A DNA stretch of 64,000 nt, from positions 236,933 to 300,932 of the forward strand of contig NW_003546279.1 in NCBI RefSeq assembly GCF_000090795.2, given 5' to 3'. Positions 51,874 to 62,488 of the stretch are shown piece after piece. How positions within the stretch are numbered: position 1 is the first letter of the stretch; each line of letters begins with the position of its first letter. The stretch comes from Amphimedon queenslandica (taxonomy: Eukaryota; Porifera; Demospongiae; Haplosclerida; Niphatidae). Position numbers and translations under genes: made by a program. Under the pieces are notes generated by a model that did not search any database, was not told the DNA's origin, and saw only the letters and a program-made list of their open reading frames with translations.

Positions 51874-54011
51874 ATGTCTTCTAATAACAAGAAGTCAAAC
51901 GGGAAAGAAGATTCTTATTCTGGTCTTTGTAGTCATTTTGAGGCTAACAAGAGAAGCAAAGAATACGTAGCTCACCAATCTAAAGTGAGGAAGGCCTGGT
52001 CACGTGACTATCACGTGATCTACCTCCATAGGTCCATTCTGTTGGTTGGTCCTGTGATGGATCACGCTTAGCGAGTGGTTCGTTTGATAAATCAGTTACG
52101 ATATGGTCCCTGGAATCTGACAGACTGGGAAGGGATGGGAATTACAAGGTGGATTTACTGATATAGTATACTCTTGTATACCCCAGTATATTCTTGTATA
52201 TTTTAGGTTCACACGGGCAGTGTTGATCAGTTGAGGTGGCATCCAAGCAAGCCTGAAGTATTAGTGACAGCTTCCGGTGATAAAACAATTCGTGTATGGG
52301 ACACTAGAGGTACAATGTACTCTACGGGAAACTTTTATGATTTTATTTATTTTTGGAAAAAACCATGGGCTATATCACTGTAGTACAGGGTACTTTTCGG
52401 AATTAAAAAATGGCCACAACTTAAAAATTTGAGCTCAGAATCAATTCAAACTTTCTACATAGCATAAGGGCATCAATATGTATTAGAAAATTTAATAAAA
52501 ATTTGGGGTGATTCCTGGGCCATTTTTCGGAAAAAAGCATGGACTATAGTACAGGGAAATTTTCAGAATTTTGTCATTTTCTTAAAATGGCCATAACTTG
52601 AAAAATTGAAGTCGGAATCAGCTCAAACTTTCTACACAGCATAAGAACATCAATATGTATCAGAAAATGTAATAAAATTTAGGAGTGATTTCGGAGCCAT
52701 TTTTTAGAAAAAACCATGGGCTATAGCCTTGGGTATTTTTCAAAAATTTGCCCGTTTTTAAAAATGGTCATAACTTGAAAATTTCTTGTCGGAATCACCT
52801 CAAACTTTCTACACAGCATAAGTACATCAATATGTATCAGAAAATGTAATAAAAATTTGGAGTGATTTTTGAGCCATTTTTTTGAAACCCCAAGGCTTAA
52901 AGTTCCTATGTACACGTAGCACAAGTACATCAATATTGGCCTATTGCTTTAGATGACCCAGAATGATAATGATCCTTTACTCCTTTAGCTGGTAAACCTA
53001 CGAGTACTGTAACTACTAAAGGAGAGAATATTAACATTTGCTGGTCACCTGATGGTCACACGATTGCCGTAGGCAACAAGGTTAGCATCATAAGAGCATT
53101 CCGTGTATCAATGACTACCATATTAGGAAGACCTACTGACATTCATTGACGCTAGGACACTGAAAACAAAGCATGAAGAACTATTTAAATACGAAGTGAG
53201 AGCATAGTTGATTAATTAATTGATTATTATTAATCAGGTTAATGAGATTTCCTGGAACAGACCTGGCGACAAGTTTTTCTTAACGAACGGAAATGGTTGT
53301 GTGGTAATATTGAGGTACACTGAACTGGTTTGACTGGTTTTGAATTCCTGTTTGTAGTTGGCCCGAGTTCAAGCACCTTCACACAATAAATGCTCACCCA
53401 GCTAACTGTATATGCATCGAGTTTGATAAATCTGGAAAGTAATGATACAAAAATAGAATGATACTAAAAATAGAACGATACTAAAAATAGCATGATGCTA
53501 AAAATAAACTGAATTTTCCTCTCCAGGTATTATGCAACAGGTAGTGCTGATGCATTGACAAGTCTTTGGGACGTCTCAGAATTAGTGTGTCTAAGAACCT
53601 TCTCAAGACTAGAGTAATTAATAATAATAACAATAATGTAATTATGATATTCATTATACGTGTAGTTGGCCTGTCAGGACCCTTAGCTTCAGTCATGATA
53701 GTCAAATGATAGCGTCAGCTTCAGAGGATCTCTTCATTGACATAGTAATGGACTAATACCTATCTCCTTTAGCCCTCTCTCTCCTCAAAGGCTCATGTAC
53801 AAACGGGTCAGAAGGTCCACCAGATCACAACCCAGGCTCCTACTTTCACTGTGGCCTGGCACCCAAAGAAACACCTGCTGGTCTATGCTTGTGATGACAA
53901 AGTATGACCATCATGTATGAGTTTTGATAATGATTGACACACCCACAGGATAAACATGATAGAGACACTGGAGGGATTTGGCTCTTTGGGCTACCAAACA
54001 CTACCTACTGA
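51874..54011 (+). CDS. THOC3: THO complex subunit 3 (WD40)
   Basis: WD40 propeller with the THOC3 order: REKEYVAHQSK-like start (KRSKEYVAHQSK), SVGWSCDGSRLASGSFDKSV, GSVDQLRWHPSKPEVLVTAS, GDKTIRVWDTR, TTKGENINICWSPDGHTIAV, VNEISWNRPGDKFFLTNGNG, INAHPANCICIEFDKSGKY, GSADALTSLWDVSELVCLRT, LDWPVRTLSFSHDSQMIASA, SEDLFIDIAHVQTGQ, APTFTVAWHPKKHLLVYACD and the end WLFGLPNTTY. THO couples transcription elongation to mRNA export via TREX. The start at 51874 gives MSSNNKKSNGKED; an in-frame codon at 51835 would add 13 residues. The intron at about 52320-52980 is filled by family A repeats. Another intron holds the paired palindrome GTCACGTGACTATCACGTGA. Confidence 0.95.
52330..52935 (+). repeat. Family A repeats in THOC3 intron
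   Basis: Three monomers with anchors near 52448, 52627 and 52805, more diverged than the AURK array. Confidence 0.92.
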
Positions 54012-54100
54012 TGCAATTTTTAATGATTTTTGTAACACCACGTGATAACACGTGGTTTAAGTGTCCTAAAATATACGGAAAATAAAGTTATTGAAAAGTC

Positions 54101-54382
54101 TTATTTAGGCTTTTTCTTTGACATGCAGTCTTTAAAGAGTTTCATTTGTTCCTGACACTTCCTCCAGTCGTTTCCATGGTCATAGTAGCACTCCTGGAGC
54201 TGGTAGTGCTCCTTGGCGCAGCCTGACTTGAGGAGAGAGGCCTCGTATTGATCCAACTCTTCGGCTTCTCCTCCTTCAGGATTAGCGCCATCTTTATCAG
54301 TAGGATCAGAATAGCGTCTGTGAGGAGCAGGAACTGGAGGAGTCACTTTGCTTTCAGGCTCCTTCTTGCTAGTTGAAGCCAT
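54101..54382 (-). CDS. COA4: Cytochrome c oxidase assembly factor 4 (twin CX9C)
   Basis: Single exon, 93 residues. The C-terminal half reads SGCAKEHYQLQECYYDHGND then WRKCQEQMKLFKDCMSKKK: two Cys-X9-Cys pairs separated by 12 residues (a CHCH fold), with the COA4-specific spacing and the FKDCM motif. The N-terminal half is polar and disordered-looking. COA4 is an intermembrane-space protein imported through the MIA40 relay and needed for complex IV assembly. Start at 54380-54382. The stop is about 90 bp from the THOC3 stop (tail-to-tail). Head-to-head with AIRIM, only 54 bp between start codons. Confidence 0.88.
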   Translation of the reverse strand: MASTSKKEPESKVTPPVPAPHRRYSDPTDKDGANPEGGEAEELDQYEASLLKSGCAKEHYQLQECYYDHGNDWRKCQEQMKLFKDCMSKKKPK

Positions 54383-54436
54383 TTTTATTTTAAATTATTA
54401 ATTCCTATTTATAAATTAAAGCTAATTGGACAGTAA
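54383..54436. promoter_or_regulatory. 54-bp spacer between divergent COA4 and AIRIM starts
   Basis: AT-rich (TATTTATAAATTAAAG inside). Both 5' UTRs must be very short or overlap. Confidence 0.6.
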
Positions 54437-55438
54437 ATGGCTGCTGATGCATTGAAGTTACTGATGGAAACTGATGCATTAGTGAAGGATTGGGAGGAGA
54501 AGAGGAGCAAGATATTAGCACAATTTGAGTCAATAGGAAACATTAACACTCAGTTGGACTCACTGAAAAAGTAAGCAATGTATAACATAGCCTAAATCAA
54601 ACAGAACTTAATTCAGTATTGTCTGTGAGAATCAGCTCAAAATTATGTGCATGAATATTAATTATGTCATTATGAATGTTTTTTTTACTAATAGATGTGA
54701 GGTAAGAGGTAGTTTAGGTGTCCTATCTAGTTTCTCAAGTGTGTGCGTTAGATTGAAAGGTAAACTGCTCCTGTCTCAAGAAAGAGCCATAGCATTCATA
54801 GATAGGGACCAGTAAGTGAGTCTGTCCATGAGAATAGTTGAATATCTTCTGATGATTCTGTAGGAAACTGATGGAGAAAATAGTAAAAGATTTACTGCAT
54901 AAGAAAAGAGAAGCAGAAAAGATATGGAGAAAAATGGCTGGTGAGAAGAATAGATATAGTTATACTTGGGGAGGGAGCTGAGACAGAGGATCAACTTGTT
55001 CTATTAATTAGAGAAAGATGGAGTTGATGTATTATCAAAAAGGAGTGAGGAGTCTTTCTCAGTCAGCGATTGGCTGCAGTGGATTAAAGAACTCTCGTGT
55101 TTAGTTTATGCAAACTGGAAGACAATGGCTCCAATTACATACCCACTGACAGAATCAATGATTAATGCATGGAACAAAGAATTATATGGAGTTGAAGGTC
55201 TGATTCATATTCTTTATATTGAAAATTCCTTCATTAATGCAGAAATTAACTTGTTTTATTGCTTTTAAAATGGCCTGTTTTAGTCACTTTTCTAAAAAAA
55301 TGGCTCCAAAATCACTCCAATTTTAATACATTTTTTAATACGTTTTAAAGTACTTTAAAGATGTTATTAAAGCATTTTCTTATTATTATAGAGATTACTA
55401 GTTTCATCGCATACACAGTTCAAGAGTCAAAGAAATGA
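54437..55438 (+). CDS. AIRIM (C1orf109)-like 55LCC complex subunit
   Basis: Four or more exons. The N-terminus is MAADALKLLMETDALVKDWE, then helical SILAQFESIGNINTQL, SSVCVRLKGKLLLSQERAI, KLMEKIVKDLLHKKREAEKI, SVSDWLQWIKELSCLVYANW, MINAWNKELYGVE and a C-terminal ITSFIAYTVQESKK (stop 55436-55438). The spacing of the (S)VxDxLxWLxxI block, the Pro/Ala-Trp helix and the final amphipathic helix follows human C1orf109/AIRIM, which works with SPATA5/SPATA5L1 in 60S ribosome maturation and replisome turnover. Identity is low, so the call is provisional; it is otherwise an all-helical protein of about 210 residues. Confidence 0.55.
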
Positions 55439-55605
55439 TTGGAATTCAAATGCACTCAGTTCAACAACCAAACAAACTCAATATAAAAAAAGAAGATCTA
55501 TACAATTTAAAGCATTTTTAATAAGACAATCGGCAAAAATAATAATAATAAAATTTCAATTGCATGGTTGCCATAAAATAATGATAAAGTCCCTCCCATT
55601 AAGAT

Positions 55606-56358
55606 TCAAGATGGTGTCTCTGTCTCTTCCAAGCTCCTAAGACGAGGAGTAAAGTAATCCTTTGAATTGAACAGCTGTGGCGGCTGCCAAGTCTCTGTGG
55701 ACTCCTTGGGCTGCGCTTTACGCTAATAAATAAATAAAATAATAAATATAATAATAAATAAATAAATATAAATGAACATGTAATAGAGGGAATTCTGTGG
55801 CAGTTCCTTACCATTCCTGGTATGACAGACATCACTTTCCTTAACTTGCTTGGTTCAAGATCTTTCTCTGCTTTATTGATGGACTGCTCCAAAGCCTCAA
55901 CACTGGAATTAACAACATTAACAAACGTCTAACAACAAAAATAGACATTATATAAATATCGGCTCATATACTAATAGGCTATGCAATGATACCTCGATTT
56001 GGTCAATCTTGTTGAAGAGGTCGTTCAGTTTTAGTGTGTGGCTGTGAAGTTCAGACACTTTCTCTGAAGTGCTGGTCACGTTTTGGTGCATCCATTCAAG
56101 CTGACGCTCAAACTCTTCAACGCGGAAATGAATACTTTGAATCCTCTCGTCCAGCTGTGCTTTCTAAACCACACAAAGGATAAAGATATGGCACACAAAA
56201 GCACTCACTTCTTGCTTGCTGTTAACGACAAGATACTCCGCGTAGTCCTTAGCAGATTTCTCTATATTTTCATCTGATACTTCACGAGTCTCTTCTTCTT
56301 CTTCTAGTCTAGTGCTCCCGTCAGGATGCTGCTCAACGTCTTCATCTTTGGTAGACAT
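55606..56358 (-). CDS. BLOC1S4: BLOC-1 subunit 4 (cappuccino)
   Basis: Exon 1 starts MSTKDEDVEQHPDGS (ATG 56356-56358). An acidic N-terminus precedes KDYAEYLVVNSKQE; then the heptad-rich exon QLDERIQSIHFRVEEFERQL and EWMHQNVTSTSEKVSELHSH ... LNDLFNKIDQIE, the next exon TFVNVVNSSVEALEQSINKA ... PSKLRKVMSVIPGM, and a C-terminal exon with PPQLFNSKDYFTPR and end EETETPS. The conserved terminal (F/L)xxxDYF motif and the coiled-coil layout match cappuccino. BLOC-1 builds lysosome-related organelles from endosomes. The stop at 55606-55608 is tail-to-tail with AIRIM; TOP3B begins 88 bp downstream of its 5' end on the same strand. Confidence 0.85.
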
Positions 56359-56445
56359 TTTATCTTTTGTAACTAGTTAATAACCAGTACCACGCCCATA
56401 TAGACTAATTAATTACGAATATAAATTCAATTTTTAAAAACAGGA

Positions 56446-57738
56446 TCAATGTCTTCTTCCTCTCCCTCTCCTCCCTCTTCCTCGTCCTCTACCCCTTCCC
56501 CTTCCTCTGTGGGCGTGTCTCCCTGATTCAGGACCCCGGACGAGAGGAGAGAGAATTGGATCACAATTATAGCAACCGATGTGTTTAGTAGCTCCTCCTT
56601 TTAACGGAGTATTGTCCTATAGAATGCATAACGATCAGATTTAGTACATCACCTGATACATGTACATGTTCTTATGTTGAGTAGAAAGTTTGAGCTGGTT
56701 CCGGTCAAATTTGGATTTTTTATGATTTTTTAAAGTTGCTCCAAAATCGGGTCAAAGTCCCTGTACTATAGTACAGGGATTTTGACCAAATTTCGCCAAA
56801 AATGACTAGGAGAGAAATCTCCATTTTTATAATATTTCCTGATGCATATACATGTTCTAATGTTGTGTAGAAAGTTTGAGCTGATTCCAATCAAATTTGG
56901 ATTTTTTACGAATTTTTAAAGTTGCTCCAAAATCGGGTGAAAGTCCCTGTACTATAGTACAGGGATTTTGGCCAAATTTCGCCAAAAATGACTAGGAGAG
57001 AAATCTCCATTTTTATAATGTTTCCTGATGCATATACATGTTCTAATGTTGTGTAGAAAGTTTGAGCTGATTCCAATCAAATTTGGATTTTTTACGAATT
57101 TTTAAAGTTGCTCCAAAATCGGGTGAAAGTCCCTGTACTATAGTACAGGGATTTTGGCCAAATTTCACCAAAAATGTGAAGCCATTTTTAAATTTTTTCC
57201 TGATACATTTACATGCTCTTATGTTGTGTATTACTTTTTTAAAGTCCACCAGTACATGATATGCTCCACATTCAGGACACTCATTGATTGTCTTCTCCAC
57301 ATTATGGACACCTTCAAAGCAATGGAGGACCACCGGACAGCTATAAATAGAACAGGCTATTTTTAGTAACAAGTAAATCAAGGCCAATGAGGCTATTTTT
57401 AGTAACAAACTTACGCTAAACTGTTGCAGTACATTTTCCATTTCGGGCCAGAGGATGGATCAAGAAGTAACGTCCCATTGTCACACGATGGACAATGGTC
57501 GATGGACAACTGGTTCATGGCCTGAGGGCAGGACTGATGGGGACAGGTGGAACAAGACATTCCCTTGGAGACAGTAGAGAAAGGAGGGTTGCTATAGCAA
57601 TATGGACAGACTGTATAGGTCTGGTTGGATGATAATGATGGACAAAATAAAATCTAAATATTCTTGAATTACTAACTTTTCCTCGTGGGCCTGAGAATAT
57701 AACAATTTCAAACCCGTCAAGGGGGCACTTGATCTCCT

Positions 57739-57809
<71 letters not shown>

Positions 57810-59337
57810 TGTATAATTTAATAGAGCCGTTTTGAGGTAGACTGTAAGTTTCATCACAGTGCTTGCAGTGGAGTCTCTGTGGTTTTACTGGAATGTACGT
57901 CATGTATCTTAAGCACTTTCCGCACCTAAGAAATAATTTCATACATGGACTGATAATTAGAATATCAATTGCCTTGACAACAGTTTTGCTGTGCTGGCCA
58001 CAGAAGAGAAAGTTGCTTCAAAGAGCTCATTCATTCCGGAGACATTGTCACGAAAATATGAGAACTTTCGTCTGAAGATATCCAAAGTATGACTTAACAC
58101 TTGATCATAATCAGCCTGAGAGAGAGAGAGGGAGAGAGAGAGAAAGAGGGGGGAGAGAGAGGGAGAGGGAGAAAGAGAGGGAGAGAGAGAGAGAGAGGGG
58201 GGAGGAGAGGGAGAGAGAGAGAGAGAAAGAGGGGGAGTGAGAGAGCATGACATGTGCTGTGTTCCATACTTTTCCTAAAGCAATTTCGTTGAGTTGTTTT
58301 TCAATTTCTGATCTCATTGTGGGCTTCACTAACTCAGGATCAATCTAATAAAAGAAGTAATTAATGTATTAATGTATTAATTAACTACTTTTTGGTATCC
58401 ATGTACTAATACTATTCCCAGTTGGGTTGGTACGAGTCTCCGCCCACTTTGGATCAATACATAATTACGAGTACAAATATTCTCAATGTGAACTGGAATG
58501 CTAGCATCCTACATTAATAACTATTATTAAAATTATATGATAATAATAAATTACTGTTCCAATGGCGTGTTTCTCCATTAAGCTAATCAGTTCACTTTCC
58601 GTCAAATACCCAGGGGGTGTGGTCATATGCTCAGACACGCCCAACTATACAAACCATTGATTGATTAATTAATTAAACTAAGCCACACCCACTTGAACAA
58701 TGTCCCACTTTTGTCCTTTGCAGAACTGAGCAGTAGTCTGAGGGACGGAGCCTATTGCCTGCCAGGTGTTAATGAGTGTGAATCCAGGGTCGATCAGAGT
58801 GTGCCCCGCCCAGGAAAAGGACTCACCTCCTAATGAAAACACCACGTCCGTTTGCTTGTACTTACAATCTGGGAAAAGCTAACAAGAAGATATAATTTTA
58901 AAATAATTACAATGTACTGTACGTTAACTACAAATCTTACTGTTGCTAGGAAGTGGCAGGTGATCATTTCATACACTTTCCATTGAGTGTCACTGACTGC
59001 CTCACGTGGTGCGTTCCTCAGTGGGGTAATCGGAGGATGGTCCCCCACGTCCTTACCAACACTAAATGAAATGGTAATTAATTTGGCAGAATTCACTAAA
59101 ACTTTCCCCTCTAAAATTACCAGTAAATGGTGCTATTGCCCAAGGGGTGTGGCATGACTACATTTTTGATAATTTGTTGCTCCCATTCCTTACCTTGGTG
59201 GTCTGATGCCTCCAGTTAGCAGCTGGGATGTGAATTCTTTAAAATGTTCATTTTTGTTTAAATCAGAAACGATAGATTTGAAATCAAATCCAGCTGGATA
59301 CTTGGTGGTCTCTGTACGTGGGTAACTGATGTAACCC

Positions 59338-59403
<66 letters not shown>

Positions 59404-61019
59404 TGTAATATTTACAATTGAAGTTATGTTATAGCAGCATGATATAATGAAATCATTATAATTGCATTCTTTTGGTCTGTACTATTACAACAGCCAGTGA
59501 GTGTCATGGCTGCTGATGCTGCTTCAAGTTACCACAGTTTATCTGACATCCAGTTTAAGGAAGGACTCACTTTAATTGAAGAACTATCTCCTCAAGAGAA
59601 AGACAAAGTGTTAGACCTTGGCTGTGGGACAGGTCGTTTGACTCAAGTACTGGCAGAGAGAGTGGGGCCAGAAGGACTGGTCGTTGGGATTGACCCTGAT
59701 GAAGAAAGGATAAAGGTGGCAATAGAAGAGAAGGGACATGGAAGGAGTAACTTAATATTTGTTGTAGCTGATGACCAAAGCTTCCCTGAGGATCAGTATG
59801 ACATGGTGTTCTGTAGCAACGTCATACACTGGATAAAAGAGAAGGAGAGAGTGTTTGAGAGAGTCTACAAGAACCTCAGACCAGGAGGAAGGTTTGGGTT
59901 TATAGCAATGCACAATTTTAAAGAGCACGATGATCTTGCCACGGAAGTAATAAAACTGGGGAGTTCTCAAGAAGTACTTGATAAATTAAAGAGCTCGTTT
60001 TATTACGAACCTTTGGAATATTACAAGAAACTAGCAGCCGATTATAACTTTGAGATTAGGCACGAGGTCATTAATGAAGCAAGTTATCAATTCGCAGGAA
60101 TTGATGAGTTTATTGAGTTCCTTTACGGGACTCTACAAGGACAGTTTGATAAGAGTAGCAAGAACCTTAAGGAGATAAGGAAGAGATATCGACCAGGGGA
60201 CATCATTAACTGGCCATCACCATACCTGACACTAATACTCACTAAACCTTGATTGAACTACTTGATGTACTGTAGCTATAGGTAACACAAAGCTGTTTAA
60301 GTAATTATTGTATTAATAATAATCAATTCAATATTGGATGGATCCTTAGTGAATGTACCAGACTGTACTTGCTAAGGATCATGCATTATGTATAGGTACA
60401 TGTAGATATAGACACACCCTCCAGTTATTAATAGTTATTAATAGTTATTAATAGTTATTAAATACTCACTTCAGTATAGAGTCTCTCTGCTATGTCCATA
60501 GCTTGTTTAGGGCTGATGTGTAATCTTGAAGAACACGCCCTCAACATCTCAACAGTGTGGAGCGGGAGGGGCGGAGCCTTTGAACGAGACTTCTCACTCA
60601 CAGACTCAACACTACATGTACAAAGAACATGAGGTAACCATGGTTATGGTTACCATGGAAACTGGTCCCATACCTTGCTATCTTGTGGTGGGTGAGCATT
60701 AAATGGAATAACTTGATTACTTCATGATCAAATATTCTCTCTTTGTCCCACTGAAGGCTCAGAGGGTTACTGCTTGAATGAGACACCTAATAAGGAAAAT
60801 AATTATCATTATCCATGTACTGTACAGCTGGTAATTTCCCTCCTCAGACTATATAGGATTGTCACTAACACTGCAGTCAAGTTTCCAATACTTTTCGGGT
60901 TTAAAGTGCTGGATCTCATCATGACGCTCAACACAAAAACCCAGGGTAGGGGTCTGACAAGGGCCATACGATATGACAGAGTTATTCAAACCTGAATATA
61001 ACGACTAAAAAAATTATTA

Positions 61020-61074
<55 letters not shown>

Positions 61075-62433
61075 ATGACTTACTTGAAATAATTTAGTTT
61101 GAAATCGAGTGAAAGAGCAGCCAACTCTCAAGTCCAGCTCTTGACGGGCATCTACAGATCGAGACTCGTTCCAGTTTGGAAATCCCAAATTATTGAATGC
61201 ATGAAGTATGGCAGCTTCAGTAACAGCAGAGAACTTTGCACGGAAAATTGTCTAAAAAATTTATTATTAATAGCTATGTAGATCTGATTCTCAGTTCAAT
61301 TTTTCAGGTTACGGCCCTTTTAAAAAAATGGGCCAAAATCTGAAATTTTCCCTGTACTATAGCCCATGCTTTTTTCCAAAAAATAGCTCAAAAATCACCC
61401 CCAATTTTTATTACATTTTCTGATACATATTAATGTCCTTATGCTGTGTAGAAATTTTGAGCTGATTCCGACTCCAATTTTTCAAGTTATGGCCAATTTT
61501 AAAAATGGGCCAAAATCTGAAAATTTCCCTGTACTATAGCCCATGCTTTTTTTCCAAAAAATGGCTCAATAATCACCCCCAATTTTTATTACATTTTCTG
61601 GTACATATTGATGTTCTTATGCAGTGTAGAAAGTTTGAGCTGATTCCGACTCCAATTTTTCAAGTTACGGCCAATTTAAAAAATGGGCCAAAATCTGAAA
61701 ATTTCCCTATACTATAGCCCATGCTTTTTTCCAAAAAATGGCTCAATAATCACCCTCAATTTTTATTACATTGTCTGGTACATATTGATGCTACCTGAGT
61801 CCTTGGTGTCTTTGGTGGTTTCATGACTGGCTCCACCTCATTTATTACCTAACTATGACAGTGGGTGTGGTCATTATAGTTGCTATGGTTACCTCATAAC
61901 AAATGTTCTCTCCTTCTTTATCGCAATCAAGCCACAGGACAAGATAATCCACGCCTTTACCCTAAAGTTAATTAATTAATTAATTAATAATAATAATTAG
62001 CAATAGAGATAACTTCTTGTCTGAGGAAGGACGGTATTCTTAACGATGGTATGGCTTCCTTTTTCATTGTCTCGGCATCATACAATAATAACTAACAAAA
62101 CACAAACAAACTTTATTTTAAGTTACAATTAATTATTATTTATATGCATTCGTTAATATCGTAATTATCATTATTAATTACAGGGTCAGTCGTCTCCCAG
62201 TTATTGTACTTTGGTTGAAAGTCTAGGGACATCACGTGACCACACACTGACGTCATCTTAAACATGGCTGCCAGTCCCGGCCCCCCTCCTCCAGGCACTG
62301 CTAGCTTCCCCTGGAACTCGTGAACATCACAAGCACTGCAGGAGGACTTGCGTCTGGAGGAAGAGCCACGAGAGAGTATTTCTGATAGAGACTTCGCTAA
62401 AGAAGGTTTCTCAGCGACCATGAGAACACGCAT
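56446..62433 (-). CDS. TOP3B: DNA/RNA topoisomerase III beta
   Basis: Starts [20 protein letters not shown] (toprim, ATG 62431-62433), then [15 protein letters not shown]. Later exons give [15 protein letters not shown]-type toprim sequence near 61920, [20 protein letters not shown] near 61150, [15 protein letters not shown] near 60560, the catalytic-tyrosine exon [14 protein letters not shown] near 59310, [18 protein letters not shown] near 59010, [13 protein letters not shown] near 58590, [20 protein letters not shown] near 58060, zinc-binding Cys pairs ([24 protein letters not shown]-like; [10 protein letters not shown]), and a C-terminal RGG box ([10 protein letters not shown]) with stop 56446-56448. 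TOP3B with TDRD3 relaxes negatively supercoiled DNA and acts on RNA; the RGG box binds mRNA. A methyltransferase gene lies inside the intron just upstream of the catalytic exon. Other introns hold family A and B repeats. Confidence 0.95.
56640..57235 (-). repeat. Family B repeat array (186-bp) in TOP3B intron
   Basis: Three monomers (CATGTTCT at 56665, 56851 and 57037, exact 186-bp period) and a partial one. Each has the perfect 20-bp palindrome CCCTGTACTATAGTACAGGG near 56758, 56944 and 57130. Confidence 0.95.
57735..57806. repeat. (CAA)n(TAA)n microsatellite in TOP3B intron
   Basis: About 12 CAA units followed by about 9 AAT units. Confidence 0.9.
58118..58245. repeat. GA-rich purine tract in TOP3B intron
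   Basis: About 130 bp of GAGAGG/GGGGAGA units. On the gene strand it is a CT tract just upstream of an exon. Confidence 0.85.
59339..59403. repeat. (AAT)n microsatellite in TOP3B intron
   Basis: Perfect run of about 21 AAT units, between the catalytic exon and the nested gene. Confidence 0.92.
59506..60252 (+). CDS. Class I SAM-dependent methyltransferase, nested in a TOP3B intron
   Basis: Intronless gene of 248 residues on the strand opposite to its host. The start at 59506 gives [13 protein letters not shown]. Motif I is [15 protein letters not shown] (about residues 35-49), the acidic post-I residue is in [10 protein letters not shown], motif II is [18 protein letters not shown] and motif III is [10 protein letters not shown]. 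The layout resembles the methyltransferase 11/25 families (trans-aconitate, malonyl-ACP or juvenile-hormone-acid methyltransferase-like), which methylate small carboxylates. The substrate is unknown. It has no signal peptide. The lack of introns in this intron-rich setting suggests a retrocopy or acquired gene; I cannot tell which. Confidence 0.8.
   Translation: MAADAASSYHSLSDIQFKEGLTLIEELSPQEKDKVLDLGCGTGRLTQVLAERVGPEGLVVGIDPDEERIKVAIEEKGHGRSNLIFVVADDQSFPEDQYDMVFCSNVIHWIKEKERVFERVYKNLRPGGRFGFIAMHNFKEHDDLATEVIKLGSSQEVLDKLKSSFYYEPLEYYKKLAADYNFEIRHEVINEASYQFAGIDEFIEFLYGTLQGQFDKSSKNLKEIRKRYRPGDIINWPSPYLTLILTKP
61013..61075. repeat. (ATT)n microsatellite in TOP3B intron
   Basis: Uninterrupted ATT units over about 55 bp, upstream of the [10 protein letters not shown] exon. 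Confidence 0.9.
61270..61800 (-). repeat. Family A repeats in TOP3B intron
   Basis: Three monomers in reverse orientation (CTGTACTATAGCCCATGCTT near 61350, 61529 and 61706, one of them with a T-to-A change). Confidence 0.93.
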
Positions 62434-62488
62434 GTTGCTGCACTGCTGTAGCCACGCCTACTATTAATGAGCCACTCCTCCATTAACA
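62434..62488. promoter_or_regulatory. 55-bp spacer between divergent TOP3B and RABGGTA starts
   Basis: Only 55 bp separates the two start codons. It contains GCCACGCC but no 20-nt element. Confidence 0.6.
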
